From Geitlerinema sp. BBD 1991-9 (GTDB lineage Bacteria; Cyanobacteriota; Cyanobacteriia; Cyanobacteriales; Geitlerinemataceae), in the NCBI GenBank assembly GCA_001657325.1, contig LWRO01000003.1, positions 124,001 through 188,000 on the forward strand: 64,000 nucleotides of DNA. Direction: 5' to 3'. Positions 26,391 through 35,876 of the stretch are shown in pieces. A program made the translations under genes and the position numbers. The notes below the pieces were generated by a model. The model saw nothing but the letters and a program-made list of their open reading frames with translations. It had not been told where the DNA came from and did not search any database. Numbering within the stretch: the first letter of the stretch is position 1; every line of letters begins with the position of its first letter.

Positions 26391-28064
26391 TCAGAGTTTC
26401 CGTGTTAATTGAAAAGCGCGATCGTCAGGAAGCTGTTCGAGGGCTGCCGTCAAATCGATCCAAGATCGCAGCTGGTTGAGTTGGAACGTGCGACTCATCA
26501 CCACGTAAATTGACGTTTGATCGCAGCCGATTCCTGCCGCAGCCAGGTTACGCCAAGACTTCGCCGTCAGTTCGTCCGTTACGACCCAGTGCGATTTTTC
26601 CCAGCTGAAACGGCGCGTGAAATAATATGGAGCCAAATCTTTCCCTGTAATCAACATTTTCTGTAACAACGAGCGGATGAGGTTTGGGAAAAACCGTCCC
26701 ACGGTTAACATGACAATCCGCAATACCATCAATTTTAACGGTGTCATCTGCTGCTGTTTCGCCCAACCCAACTGACCGCGGATTTCAATATCGTGGGGTT
26801 CGACCTGAACGTCGTATCGATCGACCCCATGTCCCACCGCATTTTTGAGCTTACCCCCCGATTTTACCTGAAGCGAAAGTTGGGTGTCTGAGGTGACGAG
26901 TTGTCCGTCGCGGAATAGCTTAAATACCCCACCTTTATTTAACGCGATGTAAAGTTCTACCGTTGCTTCTGTTGGATTTTTCGGATCGGGCATCGGCGGT
27001 GTGTCGGGTTCTTCCTCTCCAGGAACTGGGGGAAACGTCGCACGTCGATCGATTAAAATTTGCGCTTCCTGCAACCAAATCCGCCCCACCCGACGCGACG
27101 GAAGTGTCGGCCGTTCGGGAACGAAATCTTGCCACGCCAATAGATAATTCCACGTATGGTGTCCGATGATGTGGTCGTCCGCGTAACAGGGGCCGAGTCC
27201 GTTCGCCAAACCTTGCAAAAATCGATCGTTAATACTGAGGGCAGATGGCATCCACTGTCCTGCAATCTCGAAACCGTGGGGGAAGAAGTTGTACGTGTTG
27301 CGACTGGCGTACTCACCGCCAAAACTGCCATCGGGATGGATGAAGTATCCTGCCAACTCGATCGCTTTCGCCAACGCCGATCGAAGTCGATCGTCCGGGT
27401 GGTTGCGAACCTGCTCGAATCGGGACAAACACCAAATTGTTAACGTGTGATATCCCGGATCGCAGCCTTCGTATTCCTGAAACCACCCTTCCTCACTTTG
27501 CCATTCGAGAACCCGTTCCAAACGCCGCAATTTCGCCCGCGCCCATTTAGCGGGTTGTCCGAGAACTTGAGAGGCGAGTTCCAAGCACAAGACGATAAGG
27601 GCTTGGTGGTTGGTCAGTTGTCCGCTTTCGTTGTGGTGCGCGAGCCAATCCGCTCGTTGCTCGAAGAATTTGAGAATTTCAAAGTTATCGAGTTTGAGGA
27701 GCGTGTAACTTTCCAAGCTCGCTAGTAGAGAAAACGCCGCCGCCCCACCCGCTCGCTCGAAGGGAAAGTAATCGTCGCAAGAGCCGTCAGCATGGGCGCT
27801 TCGAGCGGCGAAGAGAATTCCCGCTTCGACCCATTCTCGGATAATTGGTTTTTGGTAAAACGGGTTGTTGGGAATGTCGAGGAAGTAAGCCAGGGCCAGG
27901 GGATAGACGAACTCCTGGGACATCCCACTGGGAAAGTCGATGATTTTATAGTGCCAAAAGTTGCGATCGAAACAGCCGTAAGTCGGGCTGTGGGGGTTTC
28001 GATCGAGTAACGTTAGGATTTTGGGAATCTGCGCTAGGGCGTGCTGGGCGAATAACTCTCGCAT
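26391..28064 (-). CDS. large soluble protein of unknown function, possible alpha/alpha-barrel
   Basis: A 557-residue protein from ATG 28064; an extension to 28115 is Cys-rich and unlikely. The first about 330 residues are helical with aromatic and acidic motifs (SGMSQEFVYPLALAYFLDIP, DGSCDDYFPFERAGG, GYHTLTIWCLSRFEQ), suggestive of an alpha/alpha-toroid as in sugar hydrolases, lyases or epimerases. The C-terminal part is beta-like and resembles heparinase II/III C-termini only loosely. No catalytic residues can be assigned. It may act on polysaccharide, but this is weak inference. Confidence 0.5.
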   Translation of the reverse strand: MRELFAQHALAQIPKILTLLDRNPHSPTYGCFDRNFWHYKIIDFPSGMSQEFVYPLALAYFLDIPNNPFYQKPIIREWVEAGILFAARSAHADGSCDDYFPFERAGGAAAFSLLASLESYTLLKLDNFEILKFFEQRADWLAHHNESGQLTNHQALIVLCLELASQVLGQPAKWARAKLRRLERVLEWQSEEGWFQEYEGCDPGYHTLTIWCLSRFEQVRNHPDDRLRSALAKAIELAGYFIHPDGSFGGEYASRNTYNFFPHGFEIAGQWMPSALSINDRFLQGLANGLGPCYADDHIIGHHTWNYLLAWQDFVPERPTLPSRRVGRIWLQEAQILIDRRATFPPVPGEEEPDTPPMPDPKNPTEATVELYIALNKGGVFKLFRDGQLVTSDTQLSLQVKSGGKLKNAVGHGVDRYDVQVEPHDIEIRGQLGWAKQQQMTPLKLMVLRIVMLTVGRFFPNLIRSLLQKMLITGKDLAPYYFTRRFSWEKSHWVVTDELTAKSWRNLAAAGIGCDQTSIYVVMSRTFQLNQLRSWIDLTAALEQLPDDRAFQLTRKL

Positions 28065-28124
28065 AGGTCTCAGAAAACGCGGGCAACAGCAACCATCGAT
28101 GCTATATTCGCACAACTTTGGAGG

Positions 28125-28215
28125 AAGCGATGGGGAAGCGATGAGATGAGGTAGTGGGGAGAATCGTTTGCGTTACATCCTCCGGTTATCCCATCATCCC
28201 CTAGCCCTTGCATCC
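28125..28215. repeat. GATGAGG-type intergenic repeat
   Basis: GCGATGAGATGAGGTAGTGG on one side and ATCCCATCATCCCC on the other form an imperfect inverted pair between two divergent genes. Same family as 6300, 14036 and 41211. Confidence 0.45.
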
Positions 28216-28303
28216 CGATAATCAATCCATGCCTTATAATTTGGTTGAACTCAGCCAGTAATGGGACTGAATGTCGATCGAATCTCGAGCGTGAGGAGAC
28301 GTT

Positions 28304-29407
28304 ATGCCGGAAACCCCTAGCACTCACCCCACCCGCGATCGCCTCCAAGCAGACGATCGATTCCCTACGGGTAAACCGATTGAAGCTTACGCCGACCAAC
28401 TGCTCGACGACGTATTTGAGGATGTCGATCGACTGCTCGATCGGGCCGAACAACTGCCTCAAGAACCGGCCGATCCCAAGCCAATTTCCATCAAGCCCAT
28501 TCAGATTCCGCCCATTGTCGTACAGCCGTTAGTGGCACCAGCGGCTGCACCGAGGCCTGCTACTTCTTCTGTCGAAGTCGCGTCCGAGGAGCGAGAAAAA
28601 GCCAAGGTCGATAAATCCTTTTTATGGTTCGATCGACTGTTACTCGGTGGTGCGTTCGTATCCCTCCTCATCGTATTGGGATTGTGGCTCGTCGATCGTG
28701 GCATCGTTCAAAAATGGTTTGGGACAGCTGAAACGGAAGCAGAACCTGAAACTCCAACCTTACCAGTTGTTGAAGATCCCAAAGCCATCGCCGACCAAGA
28801 ATTTGCCAACTATATCAGTCAGTCCCTCGATCGAATCGACAACCGCCAAGCCAATGCAATGGCCGTTGAATCCGAGACCCTACCTGACGCACCCTCGGGA
28901 TTAGCCACGCTCTCGATTCCCGTCAACCCGACCTCTCCCGATACGGTTGCCCAATCCCTCAGCCGCATTGCCAACGCCCTCGAAAGGGTTTCGACGACAC
29001 CAGTTCCCCTACCCGATTTACCAGAAAACGCTGACAATCCGACTCCTCCCGCCCTACAACCCGAAACGACCGTTAGCGTTCCCGATACCCCTGCCCCGCT
29101 TGAGGAGGACATCGAACCCGAACCCGTCGCAACAGCGGCCGTCGAACCCGTAGAGAAAACCCCCGAAACCACAGCCAGCACGCCATCGAGTACGTCGTCC
29201 AACGTTTACACCTTGGTCGGCACCCTGGAACGTGGCGAAGGCGATCGACCTGCCGCGTTATTTGAAATTAACGGTTTACCTCAGTGGGTGGATGTCGGCG
29301 AAGCCATTGGCGGAAGTGGCTGGATGCTGGTAGATGTAACGGGCGATCGCGTGTCGCTTCGTCGTAACGGGGAAGTTCGATCGATCTACGTCGGACAGCA
29401 ATTCTAA
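28304..29407 (+). CDS. single-span protein with a GspC/PilP-like C-terminal domain
   Basis: A 367-residue protein behind a strong GTGAGGAGAC site. An acidic cytoplasmic N-terminal part (about 1-105) is followed by one transmembrane helix (LLLGGAFVSLLIVLGLWLV, about 110-130), then a long Pro/Glu/Thr-rich spacer. The compact C-terminal domain (about 300-367) contains ALFEINGLPQWVDVGEAIGG and SLRRNGEVRSIYVGQ. The end resembles the homology region of GspC and PilP periplasmic proteins, which would suit a trans-periplasmic linker. The role is inferred from shape. Confidence 0.6.
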   Translation: MPETPSTHPTRDRLQADDRFPTGKPIEAYADQLLDDVFEDVDRLLDRAEQLPQEPADPKPISIKPIQIPPIVVQPLVAPAAAPRPATSSVEVASEEREKAKVDKSFLWFDRLLLGGAFVSLLIVLGLWLVDRGIVQKWFGTAETEAEPETPTLPVVEDPKAIADQEFANYISQSLDRIDNRQANAMAVESETLPDAPSGLATLSIPVNPTSPDTVAQSLSRIANALERVSTTPVPLPDLPENADNPTPPALQPETTVSVPDTPAPLEEDIEPEPVATAAVEPVEKTPETTASTPSSTSSNVYTLVGTLERGEGDRPAALFEINGLPQWVDVGEAIGGSGWMLVDVTGDRVSLRRNGEVRSIYVGQQF

Positions 29408-29409
29408 AC

Positions 29410-29434
29410 CCAATTTGGTCTAAGCCCAAATTGG
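29410..29434 (+). terminator. hairpin between two genes
   Basis: CCAATTTGG (29410-29418) pairs with CCAAATTGG (29426-29434) immediately after the stop. The T-run is weak, so it may be only a partial terminator. Confidence 0.45.
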
Positions 29435-29474
29435 TATTCGACCTGTTCCCTTACCGTACAAAAGGATTGATATT

Positions 29475-30050
29475 GTGGGTTTGTTTGAAGACTTCAGCCA
29501 ATTTCTCGAAACCCGCTTGGAGGAGTTTCTTCAAGCCAACCCGCATTTAGAACTTCAAGCCCTCGAAGAACAACTGCGGGAACAGGAAGAAGATACGTTG
29601 CGCCTGATCGCCGATTTACAAACGAAGGAAAAGCAACTCGAAGATAAAATCCTCGAAACAGCTCGAGAAATTCAACGCTGGCACATTCGGATTGAAAAGG
29701 CAAAAAAAGCCGGGCGCTACGATCTCGTAGAACCTGCCACCGAACGAGAAACGGCTCTGTTACGCCAAGGGAACCAACTTTGGGGTCAGATGAAAGGGGT
29801 GAAGGAGCGCCTGAGTCAAGTACGAGCGTTGCAAAAGCAGGTTCGAGTCCGTCGCCAGGAAGTTCACGCGAAAGCCTCACAAATCAACGCCGAACGTGCG
29901 AGAGCAGCAGCGAGTCAGTCGTACAATATTCCGAAGTGGAGCGATATTCCCAACGTTAAAAACGATCCGAGCGATCCGCTCGAACAAGTGTTTTCGCGAT
30001 GGGAAACTGACGAGGAATTGGAGCAGATGAAACGTCAAATGGAACGCTAG
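29475..30050 (+). CDS. conserved cyanobacterial coiled-coil protein
   Basis: A 191-residue protein from GTG 29475. It opens with GLFEDFSQFLETRLEEFLQA, then a long coiled coil (about 25-150) rich in Gln, Glu, Lys and Arg, and ends with a basic and acidic tail. The pattern fits an uncharacterised cyanobacterial family (TIGR04376 from memory). The upstream gene is in the same direction, 67 bases away. Probably cytosolic and dimeric; the partner is unknown. Confidence 0.65.
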   Translation: MGLFEDFSQFLETRLEEFLQANPHLELQALEEQLREQEEDTLRLIADLQTKEKQLEDKILETAREIQRWHIRIEKAKKAGRYDLVEPATERETALLRQGNQLWGQMKGVKERLSQVRALQKQVRVRRQEVHAKASQINAERARAAASQSYNIPKWSDIPNVKNDPSDPLEQVFSRWETDEELEQMKRQMER

Positions 30051-30261
30051 GAATTAATGAGTAATAAAAATCTATAGCAACCTTAAACAGCTAGCAGCAA
30101 AACCCCCGATCGATCCTTTTCGTCTAAGATTTCTGGTATCGCCAAAAGATGAGATTTTAGCGCACCATCTCTGTCTTAAGAAAGTTTTATACATCTTCGA
30201 CCTCTTTTGTCAATTCATCGGATTGATGAAATACCCTAGGTAGGAAAAACTTCTGTTTGAG

Positions 30262-30364
30262 TGCATCTCAACTTTTGCGCTCGCAACCCCTCCGCCTTCG
30301 GCACCTCCCCTGGCTAAGGGGAGGTGCCGAAGGCGGAGGGGTCGTTCTACGAAATTGAGATGCA
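30262..30364. mobile_element. MITE-like hairpin repeat, copy 2
   Basis: A 103-base element with the same TGCATCTCA and TGAGATGCA ends as copy 1. It has a perfect 26-bp stem (30286-30311 with 30317-30342) around a 5-base loop. Both copies share TTTTGCGCTCG near the left and TTCTACGAAATTGAGATGCA at the right. There is no coding capacity, so movement would need a transposase elsewhere. Confidence 0.8.
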
Positions 30365-30501
30365 TCCTTCTGTTTGGAGATTTTTGATAACTTTCTTGAA
30401 GAAGTTCTGTGGAGGTAAATAAGGAGCCTATAACGAAGTCTGGGCAAGATTTATAGCTCTTTGACCTTGGAGATAATTCTTCCGTTTGTGGGGGCATAAC
30501 C

Positions 30502-30681
30502 TCAGAAATTGTTGTGCTTCTTCAGCAAAAAGCTGAAGAGAGTGCAACTCAGCGCCAGCGCGGTTGCCCGTATCAAAATGGCTGTGTCTTGGATATTTAC
30601 GCCCGGTTTTAGTAGGAGATTCACATCAGAATTGACACCTTGTTGGCGAATCGTTTCACTGTAAAAAACGCTCGACGTCAC
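30502..30681 (-). CDS. doubtful 59-residue ORF, possibly a gene remnant
   Basis: Reading from GTG 30681, the frame contains SETIRQQGVNSDVNLLLKPG and a hydrophobic C-terminal helix (ILIRATALALSCTLFSFLL). Composition looks protein-like, but there is no ribosome-binding site and no recognised family. It could be the C-terminal scrap of a lost gene. Confidence 0.2.
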   Translation of the reverse strand: MTSSVFYSETIRQQGVNSDVNLLLKPGVNIQDTAILIRATALALSCTLFSFLLKKHNNF

Positions 30682-30854
30682 AGAATCTCCATCTTATATA
30701 GCAAATAAGCCGAACTCAAAAAAGTCTAGAATCAGAGAGAGTGAGATTATCTAAAAAAGTGAAATTGTACCATCTTTCAAAAAACGCAAATTTTCTGTGG
30801 TTGCAAAATTGAAAAAATCTCGCAACAATAGTAACCAAACACCACTGAGGATCG

Positions 30855-31220
30855 ATGGCTATGGCAGCCCAGTTCAAACACGTCATGCTGATGGTGAACG
30901 ATATCCCCGCCACGGTGAAGTTTTTCAGTGAAGGCTTGGGATTGACAGTGAAAATGTCGAGTCCCGGCTGGGCTGAATTAGATGCGGATGGAACGACGAT
31001 CGCCTTACACTTCGCCCACGGTGCAGATGTCGAAACGGGAACATCTCCCATTTTGAGCTTTCACGTCGAAGACATCCAGCAGACGATCGAAACGCTCGAA
31101 GCCCTGGGTGCAACCCTCCAAGGAGACGTGCGCGAACCCTCTTTCGGAAAAGTCGCCGCCATGCGAACCCCTGACGGCCACGTCCTGAGTCTATTGCAAC
31201 CGGCTGAAGTGAAGGTATGA
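30855..31220 (+). CDS. VOC-family (glyoxalase/bleomycin-resistance fold) protein
   Basis: A 121-residue protein with the two beta-alpha-beta-beta-beta repeats of the vicinal oxygen chelate fold: FKHVMLMVNDIPATVKFFSE and GLGLTVKM at the start, then SFHVEDIQQTIETLEALGAT and TPDGHVLSLLQP at the end. Such proteins use a metal centre in glyoxalase, dioxygenase or antibiotic-binding roles; the substrate cannot be told. An alternative start lies at ATG 30861. Confidence 0.85.
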   Translation: MAMAAQFKHVMLMVNDIPATVKFFSEGLGLTVKMSSPGWAELDADGTTIALHFAHGADVETGTSPILSFHVEDIQQTIETLEALGATLQGDVREPSFGKVAAMRTPDGHVLSLLQPAEVKV

Positions 31221-31264
31221 CCGGATGAGGAGAGAATAGGGCGATCGGATAATGCCAGATCTCC

Positions 31265-32608
31265 TCATCTCCCGTTACCCAGTGCATTTCCCAGATTAAC
31301 GAGAGCTTCACCGTAATTGGGATCGAGTTCGATGGCCTTTCGCCAAGCATCGATCGCCAACTCGTAGAACCCCTGTTCGTAAAGCAATTCCCCGAGACTG
31401 TTGTAGATCTCTGGCGAGTCTGGGTTCAGCGTTAGCGCGGCTTCATAAGCCACGTTCGCGCGATTGTATTCGCCGCGTTCGGCTAACAAATCTCCCATCC
31501 TCGCGTGCGCCAACCCAAACGAACCATCGGCGCTGAGGGCATTTTGATAAGCTGACATGGCTTCAGGAAACTTCCCGTTTGCCGCGTAGACGTTCCCCAA
31601 ACCGTAATACGCTCGGGCGAGTTCTTGCGACGATAACAAACGCTGTTCGTTGTAGAGATCGATCGACGTTTGATAAGCTGCGGCGGCTTCTCGCAATTCC
31701 TCGAGAGCGAGGTACGCATCGCCCACCCCTCGATACGCATCCGCATACGCCGGATCGATCGAGATCGCGCGTTCGTAAGCAACCAAGGCGGTTTCTGGAC
31801 TGCCAGTTTTAAAACGTGCCACCCCTTGATAATAGTAAGCACGAGCGCTATCGCCGCTGCGTTCGATGGCTTCATCTAAGATAACGAGGGCTTCGCGGGT
31901 TCGCCCTTGGCGCATGAGTGCTTCCCCGAGTAATCCGTAAGCTTCGTTAAAGTTCGGGTTGAGATCGAGGGCAATTTCCAACGCGCCGATCGCTTCGGGA
32001 ACGCGATCGAGCTTCAACAACGATTCACCTAAATAATAGTAAGCTCGATCGAAATCGGGCGTCGCCGCGATCGCTTGCTGAAATCGATCGATCGCCCCCT
32101 CAAAATTCCCTTCATCGTAGAGAATTAACCCGATATTATAATGTGCTGCGCCCAAGCCAGAGTTGAGGCGCAAAGCACGCTCGTAAGCCTCGATCGCCTC
32201 GCCGAGTTGACCCATCGATCGATAGGCAACCCCCATATTGTTGTAAGCTTCGGCGTAGTTGGGGTAAATATCTAGAGCCAATTGATAGGCGACCAGCGCC
32301 GCTTCCGGTTTCCCTTGACCGTACAACGCTCGCCCTAAATTGTTGTAAGCCTCGTAATCCGAGGGTTCGAGAGACAGTGCTTGTTTGAATGCGTTCTCCG
32401 CTTCCACGAACCGACCCGCTTCGAGGAGGCGCAAACCCTCTTGAATATAGTATCCAGAGTTGCCAGAGAATTGGGCGATTCCAGGCGATCTCGAAGGATC
32501 TTCATTCAGAACGCGAGGAAGGGACGCCGCTCGAACGGGACTCAATACAGCACCTGTTACGACGCATCCTATCCCGAGGCGGGTCAACAGCAACAGTCCT
32601 CGAAGCAT
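31265..32608 (-). CDS. secreted or periplasmic TPR-repeat protein
   Basis: A 447-residue protein with an N-terminal signal peptide (LLLLTRLGIGCVVTGAVL, cleavage near AAS). About 11 consecutive 34-residue tetratricopeptide repeats run from residue 55 to the end, with the usual W/L-G-Y-A-A-P pattern, for example AYNNLGRALYGQGKPEAALV. TPR arrays bind protein partners; no enzymatic domain is present. It stands alone, convergent with the VOC gene, and a GATGAGG repeat lies between them. Confidence 0.85.
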   Translation of the reverse strand: MLRGLLLLTRLGIGCVVTGAVLSPVRAASLPRVLNEDPSRSPGIAQFSGNSGYYIQEGLRLLEAGRFVEAENAFKQALSLEPSDYEAYNNLGRALYGQGKPEAALVAYQLALDIYPNYAEAYNNMGVAYRSMGQLGEAIEAYERALRLNSGLGAAHYNIGLILYDEGNFEGAIDRFQQAIAATPDFDRAYYYLGESLLKLDRVPEAIGALEIALDLNPNFNEAYGLLGEALMRQGRTREALVILDEAIERSGDSARAYYYQGVARFKTGSPETALVAYERAISIDPAYADAYRGVGDAYLALEELREAAAAYQTSIDLYNEQRLLSSQELARAYYGLGNVYAANGKFPEAMSAYQNALSADGSFGLAHARMGDLLAERGEYNRANVAYEAALTLNPDSPEIYNSLGELLYEQGFYELAIDAWRKAIELDPNYGEALVNLGNALGNGR

Positions 32609-32839
32609 AACCTAGCTCGCTCCCATGCGTTGGCGTTTCGCAATAGCAAAAGTATAGCTCGCTCCCCCGTACCCCAAACGCCACGATTGATTTGGGATGC
32701 GAGTCGTCAGGTTTTGAAGTGGATTAAATTCAATTCGATCTATGTTATCGTAATTGATAACAAGGTATAAGGCACTTCAATACGATTTGCCAAGAGGCAG
32801 TTGTGAAGCGTCGATCGATATCGAGAAGTCGATCGAATC

Positions 32840-32868
32840 TTGACAGAAAACCATCAATCCAGTGTAAA
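32840..32868 (+). promoter_or_regulatory. candidate sigma-70-type promoter upstream of clpC
   Basis: TTGACA (32840-32845) is separated by 17 bases from TGTAAA (32863-32868). The surrounding 32609-33222 gap of about 600 bases has no convincing gene, so this could start a long clpC leader. The identification rests on the consensus match alone. Confidence 0.35.
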
Positions 32869-33222
32869 AATCGAGGGCGAAACTGGGACTCAATCGGGTC
32901 GAACGCCCAAATCCGTAAGAGTTCGACCGTCGATCGGGGCGGTTTTTACGCCTTTTCAGCCGTTTGCACCCACCCCCGATCCTGTAATAGTGTGGGGATG
33001 TGCAGCTTCTACCACAGCCCACTCAACTGACCCATTCGGCTCTCCTCACTACCCCTTTATCTTCAAATCGCGCCATCATATTCATTAAGTACACAAAAGT
33101 TCATAGTATTCTCTCCCGCCCTCGATGTCGATCGAGCCAGGAGATCCCGAGTTTCCCTAACCCAGACGGCACATTTGCCGTTTCCTCTAACCCCTAGCCA
33201 TCGATCGCACGAAAAGAAGCTC

Positions 33223-35691
33223 ATGTTCGAACAATTTACAGACAAAGCTATCCGAGTCGTGATGTTGGCGCAAGAAGAAGCGCGCCGACTCAAACACAAC
33301 ATGGTCGGTACCGAGCAAATCCTCTTAGGTTTAGTCGGTGAAGGAACGAGTATCGCCACAGAAGTCCTCAAGAAGTTTGGGGTTAACCGTGAAAACGCTC
33401 GGCGAGAAGTCGAACAAATTATCGGACGCGGTTCTGGCTTCGCGTCAGCCGAAATTCCCTTCACCCCCCGCGCCAAACGCATCTTCGAGCAGGCGGTTGA
33501 AGAAGCTCGTCAACTCGGCCACAACTACATCGCCCCCGAACACATCCTTCTCGGAATGACTCGAGACGAAGAAGGTGTTGCCGCAACCGTTCTCCACAAC
33601 CTCGGTGTCGATCTCTCGGAAGTTCGCACCCAGGTGATGAAACAACTCGGAGAAGTGGCTGGCGTGACCGTTGGAGATCGATCGTCCGCCAAATCCGGCA
33701 AAATGGCGACGCTCGAAGAATTCGGCACGAACCTCACACAGCTGGCGAGTGAAGGGAAACTCGATCCCGTGGTCGGCCGCGAGCGGGAAACCGAGCGTCT
33801 CATCCAAATCCTCGGTCGTCGCACGAAAAGCAACCCCGTCCTCGTGGGCGAGCCGGGAATTGGCAAAACCGCCATCGCTGAAGGACTCGCACAACGAATT
33901 GCTCGTCACACCGTTCCCGAACTGCTCCAAAACAAGCAAGTCATTGCGATCGACATGGGACGGCTCGTTGCGGGAACCCGTTTCCGAGGAGAATTTGAAG
34001 AACGCCTGAAAAACATCGTCGAAGAAGTACGCGGAAACGGAAATGTCATTCTCGTCATCGACGAAATTCATACCCTCGTCGGCGCAGGAGCATTAGAAGG
34101 AAGCCTCGACGCGGCCAACATCCTCAAACCCGCCCTCGCACGGGGCGAACTCCAGTGCATCGGCGCAACGACCCTCGACGAATATCGCAAGCATATCGAA
34201 CGAGATGCTGCTCTCGAACGACGGTTTCAGCCGATTATGGTGGGCGAACCCAGCGTTGAAGAAGCGATCGAGATCCTATACGGACTGCGAGATCGATACG
34301 AACAACATCACCAACTCACCATCTCCGACGAAGCCCTCGAAGCAGCAGCCAAGCTCTCCGATCGATACATTAACGATCGATTCCTTCCCGATAAAGCCAT
34401 CGACCTCATCGACGAAGCTGGATCTCGCGTTCGCATCGAACATTACAAATCCTCTCCCGCCACGCGGGAACTGAAAAAAGCCCTGACGAAAGCGCTCGAA
34501 GAAAAAGACGCGGCGATCGACGCGCAGGACTTCGAGAAAGCCAGTCAATTACGCGATCGCGAACTCGAAATCCGCGCCGAAATCGACAACCTCGCCAAGG
34601 AACGCCAGCAAAAACCGGGACAAGCCCCCATCGTCACGGAAGAGGATATCGCTCAAATCGTCGCCAGTTGGACGGGCGTACCCGTTACGAAAATCGAGGA
34701 AACGGAATCGGAAAAACTCCTGCACCTCGAAGAGACACTGCACCAACGCCTCATCGGCCAAGACGAAGCCGTTCGCGCCGTGTCCCGCGCCATGCGTCGC
34801 GCTCGTGTCGGCTTAAAAAATCCCAAACGTCCCATTGCGAGTTTCATCTTCTCCGGGCCGACTGGGGTGGGTAAAACGGAACTCACCAAAGCGCTCTCGG
34901 ATTACTTCTTCGGCTCGGAAGAAGCGATCGTCCGATTGGATATGTCGGAATACATGGAGCGTCACACGGTCTCTAAACTGATCGGATCGCCGCCGGGATT
35001 TGTCGGTTACGACGAAGGGGGACAGCTGACGGAAGCCGTTCGCCGTCGTCCCTATAGCGTGGTGTTGTTTGACGAAATCGAAAAAGCGCACCCGGATGTC
35101 TTTAACCTGATGCTTCAAATTTTTGAAGACGGCCATTTAAGCGATTCTCAAGGTCGTAAGGTGGACTTTAAAAACACCTTGCTGATTATGACCTCGAACA
35201 TCGGTTCCCGTGTCATCGAAAAAGGCGGCGGTGGACTCGGCTTTGAAGTGGCTGACGATAAAACTGACGCTCAATACAACCGTATCCGCAATCTGGTCAA
35301 CGAAGAGCTGAAGCAATACTTCCGCCCGGAATTTCTCAACCGCGTCGATGACATTATCGTCTTCGGACAGTTGAAGCGGGAAGAAATCAAATCGATCGCC
35401 GATCTTCAATTGAAGCAAGTGTTCTCGCGACTGATGGAACAAAACATCAGCTTACAAGCGACAGATGCTTTCAAAGAGCGATTGGTCGATGAAGGGTACG
35501 ATCCGGCTTACGGCGCTCGTCCGTTACGTCGAGCCATCACGCGCTTGTTAGAAGACATTTTGGCGGAGGAATTACTCGCCGGACGATTGCAAGAAGGTGA
35601 CAATGCTGTTGTCGATCTCGATAATGACGGTCAGGTCGTTATCTCGACTGAAGCGCAGTTGAAAGCCCCTGAATTGGTGGGCGTTCGTTAA
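33223..35691 (+). CDS. clpC: ClpC, Hsp100 ATP-dependent protease chaperone subunit
   Basis: An 822-residue class I Clp ATPase of the cyanobacterial ClpC length. Two N-terminal Clp_N repeats (about 1-145) bind adaptors such as ClpS. The first AAA domain has Walker [10 protein letters not shown] and Walker [17 protein letters not shown]-containing middle domain (about 420-460) follows, then the second AAA with [10 protein letters not shown] and [14 protein letters not shown]. It unfolds substrates for the ClpP3/ClpR protease and is essential in cyanobacteria studied. ATG 33223 gives the standard [14 protein letters not shown] start; the extension to 33175 is not conserved. Confidence 0.97.
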   Translation: MFEQFTDKAIRVVMLAQEEARRLKHNMVGTEQILLGLVGEGTSIATEVLKKFGVNRENARREVEQIIGRGSGFASAEIPFTPRAKRIFEQAVEEARQLGHNYIAPEHILLGMTRDEEGVAATVLHNLGVDLSEVRTQVMKQLGEVAGVTVGDRSSAKSGKMATLEEFGTNLTQLASEGKLDPVVGRERETERLIQILGRRTKSNPVLVGEPGIGKTAIAEGLAQRIARHTVPELLQNKQVIAIDMGRLVAGTRFRGEFEERLKNIVEEVRGNGNVILVIDEIHTLVGAGALEGSLDAANILKPALARGELQCIGATTLDEYRKHIERDAALERRFQPIMVGEPSVEEAIEILYGLRDRYEQHHQLTISDEALEAAAKLSDRYINDRFLPDKAIDLIDEAGSRVRIEHYKSSPATRELKKALTKALEEKDAAIDAQDFEKASQLRDRELEIRAEIDNLAKERQQKPGQAPIVTEEDIAQIVASWTGVPVTKIEETESEKLLHLEETLHQRLIGQDEAVRAVSRAMRRARVGLKNPKRPIASFIFSGPTGVGKTELTKALSDYFFGSEEAIVRLDMSEYMERHTVSKLIGSPPGFVGYDEGGQLTEAVRRRPYSVVLFDEIEKAHPDVFNLMLQIFEDGHLSDSQGRKVDFKNTLLIMTSNIGSRVIEKGGGGLGFEVADDKTDAQYNRIRNLVNEELKQYFRPEFLNRVDDIIVFGQLKREEIKSIADLQLKQVFSRLMEQNISLQATDAFKERLVDEGYDPAYGARPLRRAITRLLEDILAEELLAGRLQEGDNAVVDLDNDGQVVISTEAQLKAPELVGVR

Positions 35692-35726
35692 GCACAGTTT
35701 GGCATTTTGTCTTCAAACTTGGTAAA

Positions 35727-35767
35727 CCCCCATAGAGTTGTTAGCTACAACTCTATGGGGGATTTTT
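35727..35767 (+). terminator. strong terminator after clpC
   Basis: A perfect 15-bp stem (35727-35741 with 35747-35761) with a 5-base loop is followed by TTTTT. It closes clpC ahead of the convergent ABC gene. Confidence 0.9.
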
Positions 35768-35876
35768 CGATTGCATTAACAGAGCTTACAGTGACAGTTC
35801 AGCCCCAGTTTTTAACCGGATTGCAAGGTCACTTTGAAGCCGATCGAGCTTCTGGCTTGCTCGAAATTTGCTGGTA

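Larger units (their letters stand above)
30051..30854. other. 800-base gap holding a MITE and a doubtful small ORF
   Basis: No secure gene. It contains the second MITE copy (30262-30364), a small hairpin near 30524-30543 (CTTCTTCAGC/GCTGAAGAG), and a 59-codon minus-strand frame (30502-30681). The remainder is AT-rich. Confidence 0.5.

Noticed and set aside
32803-33088. Small plus-strand ORFs ahead of clpC
   Set aside because: They overlap each other in different frames, show no protein-like pattern and lie in the likely clpC leader.
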